Made by a program: the position numbers and the translations under genes. 64,000 nucleotides of DNA, from assembly GCF_016545825.1 (NCBI RefSeq), contig NC_052619.1, forward strand, positions 53,866,933 through 53,930,932, read 5' to 3'. The notes under the pieces were generated by a model. That model saw only the letters and a list, made by a program, of their open reading frames with translations. It was not told the origin of the DNA and ran no database searches. This stretch comes from Eucalyptus grandis (taxonomy: Eukaryota > Streptophyta > Magnoliopsida > Myrtales > Myrtaceae). This document shows, one piece after another, positions 1 to 11,323 of the stretch (its first letter is position 1; each line of letters opens with the position of its first letter).

Positions 1-244
1 GTATTTATTATGCAGAATGAACCTTGGCATTATAAGCTGCTGCTTTGATGCCGAAGTCACACAAGAATTTGGCAATTGTCAAAGTTTCTTTCCTGTAGGG
101 ACGTAAATAGTAGGTCCATGATCTAATGACTCTTGCTGAAGCTTCAGCCTTTCCTCCAGTTCCATTGGTGAATCAAACATCTCAAAGAGAACCGCATACT
201 CATGGCTTCAATTAGGAGATTCTCCACGTAATTCTCCACAGGGA
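1..244 (-). pseudogene. RecQ-like (SIM type) DNA helicase exon fragment
   Basis: Read on the minus strand, an exon follows a good acceptor (CCCTTGCAG) near 245. It encodes FDSPMELEERLKLQQ and then GPTIYVPT, RKETLTIAKFLCDFG and IKAAAYNAK. These match the helicase segment of plant RecQ-SIM proteins, where the ...YVPTRKETL... block begins the second RecA-like lobe. A one-base shift lies between YVPT and RKETL, and an in-frame stop lies upstream after GESPN, so this piece cannot make protein. It runs off the left edge of the window. RecQ helicases unwind DNA 3'-5' in the nucleus; here only the homology is claimed. The next fragments on the same strand belong to a different gene, which suggests gene capture rather than a resident helicase gene. 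Confidence 0.7.
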
Positions 245-429
245 ACTGCAAGGGCCAATTGAATAGCACATCAAATTACAGGATGAATAAGTTCTAGCAC
301 AGTTTTCCGGACAATTTCCATTTTATGAGTAAGTTTTCATAAAGTCCCTTGCTCCACATCCTACAAGTATATATAAACAGCAATGGTAGAAACATCATGC
401 CATAATCAGAATTCTGAAGATATTCCTCT

Positions 430-665
430 TTAATAAGAAGTTATACCATCCCAATCATCCACACCCTGGAAGGTGTCCATTTCATCTTCTAAGTATTCAG
501 GTCTAAGATGGTTAATCACCTGCCGGACAAATTAGGTAGTGCACGAGAAAGATCAGATCAGAAGAAAAGGGTGCCCTTATTCATTACTATCAATACTCTG
601 CATACATTAAAGAATTACCTGAGTGACCATGCGGTTTTGGTGCTGCAGCCTCTCTGCTGATGAAA
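430..665 (-). pseudogene. Two exon-like segments of an unidentified gene
   Basis: On the minus strand, 665-619 reads VSSAERLQHQNRMVTQ between an AG acceptor (TATTTTAG) and a GT donor. After a 99-nt intron with a strong acceptor (TTTGTCCGGCAG), 519-430 reads VINHLRPEYLEDEMDTFQG and continues to a stop after DDWDGITSY. The frame joins cleanly across the intron. I do not recognise the protein. It may be part of one of the flanking captured genes (condensin or RecQ) or of a third gene. Confidence 0.45.
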
Positions 666-849
666 CTAAAATAGAATCATGTATCCCCTTCATTGTTCAA
701 GTTCATCTTTTGCCAATAACAAAAGAAACTTCAAGAATAGATGAAGGCTTTAGGAGAAGCTAACTTCGGTGTTCATTGGGATCAAAAACCATGTTGTGGC
801 AAGTAGGGTTGCAGGGATAAGCGCCAATCAATCCAGCATTTACAAGATT

Positions 850-1089
850 TCATTCAAAACCCATAACAACCAAGTCATTTATGTAACCTTTCACCTGGAC
901 AAGCAATGGCATTTCCAATCATGATGAATCTGATAATACTTATATCATTGTAGATATTCCAGGATCTGTCCATTTACCTTCATCATATCATTCAATATGA
1001 GATGGGAGAGCACAAGAACAGCATTCTTCCTAACATATAGAGAAAGATCCATCGTAAACCCTCTCTAGCAGTGAAAATGTGTTCTGTCT
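850..1089 (-). pseudogene. Condensin subunit CAP-D2-like exon fragments
   Basis: Minus-strand exon 1089-978 follows the acceptor GATCTTGCAG. It encodes TEHIFTAR and then, after a one-base shift, SLYVRKNAVLVLSHLILND followed by MMK, ending at a GTAAAT donor. The next exon, from 894, starts VKGYINDLVVM and soon stops. VRKNAVLVLSHLILNDM..VKG is the signature HEAT-repeat stretch of condensin subunit 1 (CAP-D2/CNAP1), a non-SMC subunit of the chromosome-condensing complex. The frameshift and early stop make this a relic. The intron between the two exons (977-895) is retained, so this is a DNA-level copy and not a retrocopy. Confidence 0.7.
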
Positions 1090-1569
1090 CTGCAAGATCA
1101 GCGAGTTTAGTGGTTGCGAAGGATGTAGATCATAAATAGAGTGTGCATATAATAATATAGATATTTACCATGTTATGCGGAGCGCCATTCGAATGAGATC
1201 AAAGTACTCGAGGTAAAGTTGAAATATGTTTGAATAAAAGATTCCAAACACAGCACCCGAATGTTCTAATTTACTTCAAGAAACATCAATTTGGTCCTTC
1301 CAGATTTCTTCAGCTTCAAATCTACACTAGCCAGCCACTTTCAACATTCGTGAATATTCACTCCAAAACTAATCTGTATTTCCATGAGGTTACGAGTTGT
1401 TCACCCACCATTTCACGCTTCCCCATTGGCAAGAGTTTTAGCAAAACAGAGCCATGAATGATCCTTAACATCAAAATCACGTCATAAGTATACTTCCTGA
1501 GCTATGAAAACAATAAAAGAAAAGATAAGGATGTTCGACTTCATGTGAAATTAGTTATGACTGCAAGTC
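1090..1569. other. Stretch without a recognised gene
   Basis: Moderately AT-rich sequence with no open frame that I recognise. One minus-strand segment near 1165-1205 (YFDLIRMALRIT, followed by GTAAAT) could be another CAP-D2 exon, but it is too short to call. Confidence 0.4.
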
Positions 1570-1900
1570 GGAGAGACAAACTTGGGACTTCGATGAGAAA
1601 GAATCGGCGTCGCCGGCTTCCGGCGCAGCAGCGGCGGTCGCGAGCGGAGACAGCAAAATCGGCGTCGCCGAGGCTTCCGCGCGAGCGAGCAGCCGGCGGT
1701 GGGTCGCGAAGACAAAGAATCGGCATCAAGCCGGGCTTCTAGCACGAGCAGGCGTGGGTCGCAGCGGAGACGCCAGACCTAAGGCTGCCGGGCCTTCTCC
1801 GCAGTGAGCGCTGGTGGTGGGTCGCGAGCGGAGACAGCAGAATCGGGCGCTGCCGGGGCTTCCGGCGCGAGCAGAGGCGGTGGGTCGCAAGCGGAGACGA
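1570..1900. repeat. GC-rich minisatellite, about 60-75 bp unit
   Basis: Five diverged tandem units are seen. Each begins near CGCGAGCGGAGACAGCA or a variant and ends near GCGGTGGGT, at roughly 1638-1705, 1706-1749, 1750-1821, 1822-1884 and 1885 onward. Open frames on both strands here are by-products of the GC-rich repeat. The sequence downstream to about 2250 stays GC-rich and contains CCGTTCC repeats and GGAACCGAACCGG-type motifs, without a recognisable protein. Confidence 0.6.
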
Positions 1901-2550
1901 GCTCGACTCAAATCTGCATGCGTCGGGTAGTCGGCGACGGCGTCGAGGCAGAGACGCGGAGCGACGAGCGTCGAACAGCGAGGGTTCGCGCGAGCGACGT
2001 CGGCACCGGCGTCCGCCGCGTCCGCGGCGGTGGCCTTGAGGGCGAGCGGCGTCCGGTGGCGAGACTCAAAGCGGCGTCCGGCGAGACTAAAACTGAAAGT
2101 GAAAGGGTCGGGAGTCTCGGGAGTCGGGAGGGGTCCTTTGGAACCGAAACCGGTTCCGCAATCGTTCTGTTCCGTTCCGTTCCCTGAAAATGGAACTGGA
2201 ACCGAACCGGTCCTTTAAGAACCGGAACCGCGCTCACCCTAGCGGAGATGACAAGATCACCGCCGAAGGGAGTCAGCCGTGACTCTTTCTTCTTCTGTTT
2301 TTCTCAATGTGTGTGCGAACTCGTCACTCTCAAATTTTACCACTCTATGTATAATATGTCAGCTCCAAGTCAGTAAATACGTGCTGAATATTCTCTAATT
2401 GATTTTATCTCTTCAAATTGAATATCACCGCAAGTTTGTCGATTTCTTTCCTTTCTTGCTGTGAATAGAGCCAAGAGAATATCGCTGAGTTGGTGCGGTG
2501 ATCCAGAGAATTCTTCTCTTTATTTTAGCACACATGGACAAAACCTCTTA

Positions 2551-3329
2551 GGTTACATTTGGTCGTCTGAATTTTTAATTGGGATAGAACTAGATAGGAT
2601 AGGATATGAAATCCTGTGATTTTTTTATATTATGTCCATTGTTTGGTAAATCGCAGTATTAAAGTCGGATTTATTCACATCATATCATATACATTTTTTT
2701 GATTTAAATGGCATATCATTATAAATGAACATAAATGTTTTTTGTTTTTGTAAGTTAAATGAACCTAAATGTTTATAAATGGAGATGGTGAAAATCTCTC
2801 GTAACACTATTCTTTAATTTATTTTTATTTTATTTTTCCTCTTTTTTATATTATTTCTTTTTCCCCTTTCATCATTCTTTAATAAAATTTTATCAAATAG
2901 TAAAGTGTATTAACATACCTAAAATACAAAAATACCTAAAATATATAATAAATATAAATATTTAATTTAAAGGTTGAATGTTTATTATAAGATAGAATTA
3001 TAGTTGAATATATAAATTAAAATAAGATTAACTAAACATAAATTTCTATTTTTAATTTTTAATTTCTTAAATTATAATTCAAATATTATTTATATTGAAA
3101 TATAATTTCAATTTTGTTAATTTAATAAGTTTGCTATTCGAGAAAAATAACTTTTCTATTATAGATATTAGAAATCATATCCATCTTTATCACACCTCTC
3201 CTATGGGATAGTTTTATCCTATCTATATTCCCCTTATATCTGATTTTATCCCGTCCTAAGCGAAAGACCAAACGTAGAATGGATAAATCATATCATATCC
3301 GAATTTTATCCTAACCGCCAAACGCAGCC
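2551..3329. mobile_element. AT-rich MITE with imperfect terminal inverted repeats
   Basis: The left end reads GGTTACATTTGG. The right end, reverse-complemented, reads GGCTGCGTTTGG. Both are followed by similar subterminal sequence rich in ATCCTATC/GATAGGAT motifs. The interior is very AT-rich and non-coding. A short TAG or TTA may flank both ends as a 3-bp target duplication, which would suit a PIF/Harbinger-type element, but the exact border is ambiguous by one base. Length is 779 bp. Confidence 0.6.
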
Positions 3330-3605
3330 TAGTCTTCAATTGCTTTTGGTTCTTTTCTTTATTGATAAAAATCCTCGAGCGTCAAGCTGTATGATGTTCC
3401 TTCCAATATTCTCTCCTCTTGCCGACCAATCCTTCTTCTTTCAATTTGCCGAACATTGAAATATATTCAGCCATAATCTTGCTTAGTACAACATCGGGCA
3501 AATCTCTCACCACTGAATACATGACTACAATTTCCTTTCTTTAATCAAATTACTTCCCAAGGCAAATCAATATCTCAATTTGGCAACTTCCCAATGAATT
3601 TCAGG
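3330..3605. other. Non-coding stretch between MITE and solo LTR
   Basis: About 275 bp of AT-rich sequence with no feature I can name. Confidence 0.4.
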
Positions 3606-3610
3606 CCATG

Positions 3611-6600
3611 TGTGACATCCGAATTTCAACCCCGTCTTGATTATATGAAATGGGCATTTCGCCGATGCGCCGATGGTCATTTTACTCTAAGTTGGCCACT
3701 CACAGTTAACTAATCTATTAGGTGAAGCTGTTAAGGATATAAACGCGACAAACTAGAGAATCGATCGGAAATCGATCGCTCGACCGTAATAATCGGCAAG
3801 GGTCAATACGACGCCATTATAATCGAATTGCAATCGAATATAAGTCAATTCGACGGAAACGTGTAATTGAATTACGGGTGATTCCGCGTGATTGTGAAAT
3901 TCGCATCGAACGGCACTAACCCGATTTTCTATCGAAATTATACTGGGACACGTAATTGAAACCCGTGATTTTTACGACAATCGAGAGTCGTCTACGAGTC
4001 GGAAATGCATAAACATGGATCGAAAATTATCAACCACGGGTCGAACGCGCTAAAATCCCTAAAACTACCCGATAGGTTAAGTTGTACTAAAATCGCATTC
4101 GGTCGATTTTAACCATGAAATTGAATTCATTTTCGGAATCGGACGTTCGAGCGTGTCACGATTCATTTATAGGACGTCGTCTCATCTTTCGAAGAATTTT
4201 CATCGAAAGGGGATTTTTTGAAAAATCACTTTCGAACAAATTGAAAAAGAAGAGGAAATTCGTATGGGTTGATTTGGTGGAATTTTTGGCTGCCCAAATG
4301 ACTTATTTATGAGGAAATGAAGGAAATTAGTCATGGATGGCCTCTGACTTTGTTGGCCAAGACCGGCTTGGCACTTGAGTGCTTGATATTTTTGCTTGGC
4401 TTGCCATTGGCTATGCATTTGACTTATTGGTTTCCTCCTCTTTCCCTCTTTCTCTCTATTCTTTCATGCGCATCCCTTAGCCAGCTCTCTTTCTCTCACC
4501 CTCACCCCCGGTTCCTGTTCCTTCTTCTTGGCCACCGCACCAGCGACTCCATCATCACCGTTTACTCCATCTTCCATCATACCATCACTCTTACACCCAA
4601 CTCCACCAATTCCACCATCAACACACCCATCATCCCTTTCACTTCCGCCAACGTCCACCAAGTAGTCGACCAGCCCTACCGCACACCTCCACCTTCAGCC
4701 CAACTCCAACCTCACCGCCTCGCCCAGGGCCACCGGGCCTAGCCACCCACAAAGCACCACACCACCATCACCAAGCAGCACCTCCATCCACCTCGCCCAT
4801 AGAATCGACTGTAGCCTTTGGCTGAAGCCTTGTAAGGCTATTTTCCCCGCCATTTGAGCTCCGTTGGAGATACGGTAGTCTCGGGTCTTCACTACCTTCG
4901 AGTCGCCGTCGCCGTGAACCCGTTGCTACCTAATCCGATGAGTTAACTCCCTAATCCTTGATTAGGTAGTTAATTGCACTTAGGGGTTGGGATTAGTGTT
5001 AATTAGCTTGGTTAGATTAGTGTTTAGTTAGATTAGCCTTAAGATGGATTAGTGTTAATCTAGTTTGGTTATATTATCCTTAATATGGATTAGTGTTAAT
5101 TTAGTCGGATAAATTAGTACTAATAAGGGTGGTTTAGCTTAGTTTAATGGATTTCTCTTCGGATTAGTTTACTAGACCTCGCTATTTGCTATTTTTGTGG
5201 ATGAAATGTGCTGCGATTTTGAGGTTGCTTCCTTCTTGAAAATGTTCTAAACATCTTCAACTATAACATATATTTTACTCAAGATTTTAGGGATTTTAAA
5301 GAATAAGATTTCAGCTCGTTAATTGTAAAACTGAATCTCGGTTTGTGCTGGAAACTGTGACCTTTGGTGTTTAAAGGATTTTTATCAACTCTTAGGGTTC
5401 GATTTTCAAAGGGTTTCTTCACAAAAGTTGTTTATCATAATATAGTCAAATTTCAGGACACTGACACAATTTTGGTCACGGTTTGAGCGAATTACTACTT
5501 TTATTCTAGGAAGATCTGGGTCAATGTGTTTTCATGAAAAGTGTTCATTTAAGTGTCATTTATAACATATTTAAATTTGAGAATTTTCCAAACTCGTTCG
5601 GTTATGTTTCTGGAAATAAACTTAGAGACGTGTGAGTGGACTTGGTTTCGCCAGCTAGGTCAGAGAGGGTGGTCTGTGGTTGTTCTTCGTGTTTTGCTTG
5701 CTGAAAATTGTATGTTTTGTGATGGTTGACTTGTGGGGCATGCTGAGAACCTATGCATGATATGATCGGATTGATTGCTCTATGTTGGTTGTTTATTATT
5801 ATTGCAAAAGGTGGCCTTATAGGCATTTAAATAGAAAAACAATTAGGTGTCAAGTTGAACACCAAAACGTATTTGCTCAATAAAACAATGAGGTTTTAAA
5901 CTAGGTGCATGCAAAGTTTGACGGATTAATTTTGAGAAACATCAGATACTTTCTTTCCAAAGGTTTTGATAAAAAAATGGGATTACCCAAATTTAATCCA
6001 AAAAATGGTTGGGAAAGAAATAAATAAAAAGTTGGGTTTGATCAATTTATGCTCAATAAAACAATGAGGTTTTATATAGTAGCGTGCAAAATTTAAAGGT
6101 TTGATTTGAGTACGTGACCGCATACGAATTTATTTCAGAAATGAACAAAAAAAAGGAATTAAGGTTTATTGTTTTAAAAAGATTTTGGTGTTTTGGGCTA
6201 ATTGACGGAAGATAAGAAATGGGTTGATTGATGGTGTGCTCGTGTGATAACTTAATACCCGGTGCGTATGAATATGCGGGGTAATGAACCGTCCGATGCA
6301 TATGAATATGGATGATGCTCATTGTTGGATGCTCCCCACATAACGGATGCCGGTCGCTGGAGACCGGACCGATGCTTCTGTGTGGAATGTGCTGATGCGA
6401 TGAATATGCGGGATGATGCAGTGCCCGATGGAGCGGACGATGCCCGGTATACCAATGATGATCGCTTTGAATGTAAGGTCATTTCTAAATAATGAACACG
6501 TTAATAATAGGGAGAATTGTTGATTATGGAACAAAATTGTGTGGCACAATATGGCATATGTCATAACGGCTTGGCCTTATAATCGGGACCCATGTGAATG

Positions 6601-7194
6601 TCTGATGAATGAGAATGATGTGTTCCAGTTATGAATTATGCTTGCGACATTTATAAATGCATATGTGATGAGCTAATGTGCATAGACGTGTTGAGGTGAG
6701 GTGAGTCTTGTATGGTGCCTGCTAGGATTACCTTCGAGGCGAATTTATGTCCTAATCGGGATTTAGGTTTTGACTCGCTAAAATTTTATCTCACCCCGTC
6801 GTGGGCTAACCTTTTCGGGGCCGTAGCGTGAGATCCGCCGTGTGCGAATGTGATGGGCGAGATGCGACACCTTTGGCTGGCCTTACCGTTAGCAAAGTTT
6901 AGGTGATCCTAATCCTTGAAGGTTTTTGAGAGGGTTGGTTGGAAGTTGCCGCGTAAGGACTTGTAAATCATTAAACTTCATAGGGTCAATAGTTGATAAG
7001 GAAATTATTGTTTTTGGGGAAATTGTTCCTTGTGTTTACTATCCCTAAATTGGTTGTTGACTCGGGTGTTGTATTTAATTTGCTTATGCATATGCTTAAT
7101 TGAAAAATAGAAAGAATGGGTCGGCAACATGTTCTAGACGTCGCATTTTTAATCGACCACAGGCATGTGCGCACGCCAGGGTTCGGGTGTGACA
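3611..7194 (+). mobile_element. Solo LTR of a Ty3/gypsy Del/Tekay-like family
   Basis: Starts TGTGACATCC and ends GGGTGTGACA, with 5-bp target duplication CCATG on both sides (3606-3610 and 7195-7199). No primer site or pol follows, so it is a solo LTR left by recombination between two LTRs. At 3584 bp it is long. Its parts parallel the other LTRs here: a CT-rich/Pro-Ser-rich segment at about 4430-4740, a degraded donor (CGATGAGTT, GT now AT) near 4938, tandem repeats with GATGC/ATGAATATG motifs at 6230-6480, a donor GTGAGTC at 6701, a CCTAATCG box, and an acceptor position altered from CAG to CGG near 6825. It is closely related to the LTR at 13470. Confidence 0.9.
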
Positions 7195-7243
7195 CCATGA
7201 GAATTAATAGGCTAAGTCAAATTTTCATCAATGCGGGCTTAAC

Positions 7244-8134
7244 GGAAAAGTGCTAAAAAGTCCAAACCTTCATATTTGTGCCAATTTAGTCCTAAACTTT
7301 TGGTGCCAATTTAGTACTAAACATTTTTATTTAGTGCCGATTTACAAAAACGGCCAATTTTGGCTGAATTTTGCTGACTAGATGTCACCTAACCGACATG
7401 GCTTGATTGGCCGACGTGGACAACTTTTAATAATATTTTAATATTTTTGAATTTTTCTTTTTTTTTCTTTTTTCATTTTCCTTCCCTCCTCCGCCCGATC
7501 GCCGACCTCAACGTACCGACCTGGAGGCGACGGCCGGCAAGGTCAACTCCGCCGGGATCTTGCCACCACCTTGCTAGAGGGGTGTGAGGCAACCTCACTG
7601 CCAACGCCGCCTGCCGCAATCTAGAGGTCGAGCCTCACCGGCCATGGGCGAGGCTCTAGCAAGGATCGAGCCTCCCATGGCCGGCGAGGCTCGACCTCGC
7701 CAAATGATGGTCTGGTGGCGCCCGGCGAGGGCAAGCCTCACCGCCCAGCACAAGGTCGTTCTCGTGGCCACTAGCGAGGTGGCGGCAAGGTCGGTGAGGT
7801 CCAAATGGAGTCGACCTCGCTGGCTCACCGGGCCGATCGCTAAGATTCGTAATCGACTCGGAGGAGGGGAAGGAAAAAATAAAATAAATTCAAAAAATTA
7901 AAATATTATTAAAAGTTGTCTATGTCAACACCGATCAAGCTATCACAATGGCGGCCCGGGTCCACAAATCCGGCCAAAATTGGCCGGAAATGACTAAATC
8001 GGCACTAAGTAAAAGTTTTAAGATTAAATTGGCACCAAAAAAACGTTTATGACTAAATTGACACCAAAAAAAGATTTATGACTAAATTGGCACAAATACA
8101 AAAGGTTTATGACTTTTTTTTAACACTTTTCCCT
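7244..8134. mobile_element. Mutator-like MITE with 9-bp target duplication
   Basis: Long imperfect terminal inverted repeats: the left end reads GGAAAAGTGCTAAAAAGTCC and the right end, reverse-complemented, reads AGGGAAAAGTGTTAAAAAAA, each followed by TTTGTGCCAATTTAGTC-like sequence. The 9-bp direct repeat GGGCTTAAC flanks it (7235-7243 and 8135-8143), which is the size made by MULE transposases. A GC-rich payload at 7490-7870 carries a strong hairpin (CCGGCCATGGG...CCCATGGCCGG). There is no transposase, so it is non-autonomous. Short open frames inside are not genes. Confidence 0.85.
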
Positions 8135-8231
8135 GGGCTTAACTTATTTAAGCTCTAAACCATTTACCTAAGTTCATCTCGCGCCGCTTGATCAAATGCA
8201 ATTAATTGAAATATGCTCATCATAACTATAG

Positions 8232-8468
8232 GCAATTTAACTTCATATTTTTACTAAGGATTAAAATTTAGTCCATAATTTTCTATGCAATGAGCCAATA
8301 AACTGGGTCCCGAGCGTGACCTTAAAAGGCTCGAACACCGGGAAAGTCCGCAGGCGGGTTCAAGCCTTGAAAAAGATTCTCGACCCCATTGTTCCTCCCG
8401 TCCTGAGCAATTTAATCTCATATTTTTACTAAGGATTAAAATTTAGTCCATAATTTTCTATGTAATGA
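8232..8468. repeat. Short direct duplication, 62 bp, 175 bp apart
   Basis: 8232-8293 and 8407-8468 share TACTAAGGATTAAAATTTAG and the bases around it with only a few differences. The 113 bp between them (CCCGAGCGTGACC...) are GC-richer than the surroundings. This could be a local duplication or the footprint of an insertion. Confidence 0.6.
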
Positions 8469-8765
8469 TTAACAAATGGGGCGTCAAAATTTAGGATGTC
8501 AATTATCTTTAAACCACATGTGCGCGGTGCACACAAATGAAGGAATACTTTACTTTTAGTGTGAGAAGCACCAAACAAACTTGTTAACATGATTGATTGT
8601 TGTTCTCCATTCACACTTATCATCAATAGTAACTATGCTACAAAAAACAATACAATGAGAGATGAGTTAATTGTATATAATTCATCAATCACCATATTCA
8701 ATTTACACTGAAAATTGAAGTAAAAAAAATTCACTATCATGAGCATTATCTAGGTCGGAGAAGTC

Positions 8766-9060
8766 ATGCAAATTTGTGGGAGAACCTACAATATCTCATG
8801 GATTTGTGGCCTTGGACAAGTGGAGATACTACCCAATCTAAGTAATTTAAAGAAACTAAGATGCCTTCAAGTAGAAAACTGTGGTGATCTGTTGAGATTC
8901 AAGGTGAACTATCACAATTTTGGAAGAATTGAATATTTCTTCCCAGAATCTTTAAAGAAGTTGCCTGGTCAAGCTTGAAGGGATTGCGAAGGGTTAAAAT
9001 ATATCGTTGTGGGAAATTGAATGTAGAGGCAATTTCTTTTGCTTAGAGATGTCAATTGAA
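8766..9060 (+). pseudogene. TIR-NBS-LRR resistance gene fragment, C-terminal LRR part
   Basis: The frame reads GLGQVEILPNLSNLKKL and LQVENCGDLLRF, typical of the last LRRs of plant TNL immune receptors. After a one-base shift near 8965 it continues as LKGLRRVKIYRCGKLN and VEAISFA. The style (LPxLSNLKKLRxLxVENCG) is like that of Myrtaceae TNLs. No upstream NB-ARC belongs to it: the NB-ARC remnant here lies downstream. It is therefore the tail of one disrupted copy. Confidence 0.6.
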
Positions 9061-10255
9061 TTTGTGGGATAAGACTGTATCCGAATGTGAGGAGAAGATG
9101 ACGGATAAGTGCACGTTGCTCTTGAAAGCTTCTTGATCCACGGCAACAAATTGTTCCCTTCGTTCAGGCTTTAAATGAATTGAGGTATGTTATTTTGTCG
9201 TGGCAACCAATGTTTTCCTTTTTTGCAATCAAATTCTTTTACAGATATAAAAAGTTTTACTTGTGTTTTTTAATGACCTTTTTGTGAGTTCATGTCTGGA
9301 AATCTGATGAAGTTTTATGATACCTCCAAACAAGTAGAGGGTTCTTAATTATGTACAAATATTTGTCTTTGTTTCCTAGTTTGGTTTGACTTTTAGCTGT
9401 ATTTTGTTTGTTTGGTTTCTCCACGCTTTTATGTTTCCTAGCTGGAGGTATGCACGTCGATTGCATTATTTTTATTTGAAATCTAACAAATTATTAGAGA
9501 TCCTTGTCGATTTGCTGCTTCATAAACTCGCTTCACATTGGAGATAACTTCGTTATGCTATAAATAATTAGATGGAATGTGTGTTGAAGCTCATATAACT
9601 ATGATTCTCATCCTCGCAGCTTTACAAAGATAATCAACTCATTGTTGCAACTGTGAAGAAGACGTGTATACACTATTGATATCCTTATGTTTAGTTTATT
9701 TTCTAGGAAAGTTGCGCTTCTTAGTGGGATTTACAAATGTTATGGAGAAGTTATAAAATGAAGAAAGAGGAATTTCACTTGGCCGGCTAAATTCAGTAAT
9801 ATTGTTGCCTAGGACGATTATAAGTCTCACTTGGTGTTAGAAATCATGTAAATGAAACTCGTGTGATCTCCATTACTGCCTACATTTTCTAGAAATGGTT
9901 CTGCTTAGGTGATTATCTGTCATAGAAGCCCTTCCGCTCATCTCAAGCTGACAAGAAGTGTTGAGGGAGACATCTGCCAGTTTCTAATGTTGCTGTGAGG
10001 AATTAAAGCTTAAGAAACTTACAAAAAACTTTTTGTGTAGGGAGCTGTGGCTAACTGGGCAGCTGAATACATGAAGACTGAAGAAAAGCAGATAAAAGAT
10101 GAAATTTGATGTTGACCGTATTCCCTCTCACAATCTTGGGGTGGTTAACCCTATATTATATCTGTTTTAGGGGGTAAAAAGGGCTATTTAGGCAAACCCT
10201 GATTGTGGTTTTTTTTTCTTTATTATGGCCCACAAAAATGATTATTACATCTCAT
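9061..10255. other. No recognised gene
   Basis: AT-rich sequence without a convincing long frame. One exon-like segment after the acceptor TTTTTGTGTAG (10030-10041) reads AVANWAAEYMKTEEKQIKDE and then stops. It resembles an exon but I cannot assign it. Confidence 0.35.
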
Positions 10256-10269
10256 CTAAATGTGTGTTC

Positions 10270-10890
10270 TCTTCATTGTTATGCAATAGAACTTGCTTAT
10301 CAGTACCCTGATGGTCTTTTTTATAAGAAAACACTTGAAGGGCTTGTTTGGATAGGGAGAAAAATTGTGTGCTTAAAGGGCTGCTCGAGGTAGTATTAGT
10401 TACTCCTGCCAAAATCAAAATCAGTTCAAGGACCTCTCGATGTGAAAATGGTGTTCCAGATTGTCTTAGTCATGAGTATGATGGTCACTTGCAACACGAG
10501 AAACACAAATTGTTGGAATTCATGGAATGGGCTGTGTTGGAGAGATGACCCTCGCCAAACTAATCTACAATTAACTTTCACATGGTTTTGAGCACTATTG
10601 CTTGTTTTTTCCTGACATCCGTTGAAGCTTCAGATCCCAATGGCATTCAGTTCTTGCAGAATAACTCATCTCCAATATCCTTAAAGGAAATTGACAGAAA
10701 CGAGTAATGTTGATGAAGGGATCAAGACAATTAAAGGTAGGCTATTTAGTAAAAGAATTCTTGTCTTATTTGATAATGTTGACCTGAAGAATCAATTGAA
10801 TGCACTCAAGGGTAACATCTATGATATTCAGGCATTACTGAATTCTTTATTGCTGAATATCAAGCACCCAAGGATCTTGAAATTCTAAGT
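10270..10890 (+). pseudogene. TIR-NBS-LRR fragment: pre-P-loop to kinase-2 of NB-ARC
   Basis: A linker-like part (VVLVTPAKIKISS, ~10390-10430) precedes the P-loop at 10512-10574, which reads VGIHGMGCVGEMTLAKLIYN. The family consensus is GMGGVGKTT, so the nucleotide-binding lysine and first threonine are lost (GEMT for GKTT). After a stop the homology continues as NGIQFLQN, NVDEGIKTIKGRLFSKR and the kinase-2 block ILVLFDNVD, where the usual second acidic residue (DDVD) is Asn. Several stops and frame changes occur. In an intact TNL this domain is the ADP/ATP switch of an intracellular immune receptor; this copy is dead. Confidence 0.75.
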
Positions 10891-10949
10891 ACTTTTGGAT
10901 TATCATTTAATAAAATATTTTCCACTGGTCACTTGACATGGCTATTGAG

Positions 10950-11290
10950 ACTCCCTTAGAAGCACCACAATGGCACAACTTCACTTGCTCAACTTCCCTT
11001 GTCGACTGGAGCTCTTATGGGCCCTGAATCCTAGTCTTTGGAAAAATGTAGATGTATAGAGAAGCTTCCGGAATCAATCAGCAATCGCTACTTGAGTTGG
11101 ACGTCTCCTACACGTGCACTAAAGAGCTACCCGATTCAATGGGAAACATGAAGAGTCTGAAAGTAGCGAGGATCAATAAAAGTTCCATTGGAAAGATACC
11201 TAGTGCCTGATGGATGCTGTAAAAGCTTGAAGAAATAGATGCAGCAGGCAGCGAAAGCTTGCAATTGGAAATTCCAATAATTTGCATCTA
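10950..11290 (+). pseudogene. TIR-NBS-LRR fragment: mid LRR repeats
   Basis: Reads IEKLPESISN, then LLELDVSYTCTKELPDSMGN and MKSLKVARINKSSIGKIPSA, then KLEEIDAAGSESLQLEIPI. These are classic TNL leucine-rich repeats (LPxSIGNLKSL). The rest of the NB-ARC and the first LRRs are missing between 10890 and here, and in-frame stops are present. It is probably the same decayed gene as the P-loop fragment. The homology ends where LTR-like DNA begins at about 11324. Confidence 0.7.
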
Positions 11291-11323
11291 GCCATTCGAC
11301 CAGATGCTTAACTCGTGTCATGG

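Noticed and set aside
1804..2237. Arg-rich frames on both strands
   Set aside because: By-products of a GC-rich minisatellite and its flank.
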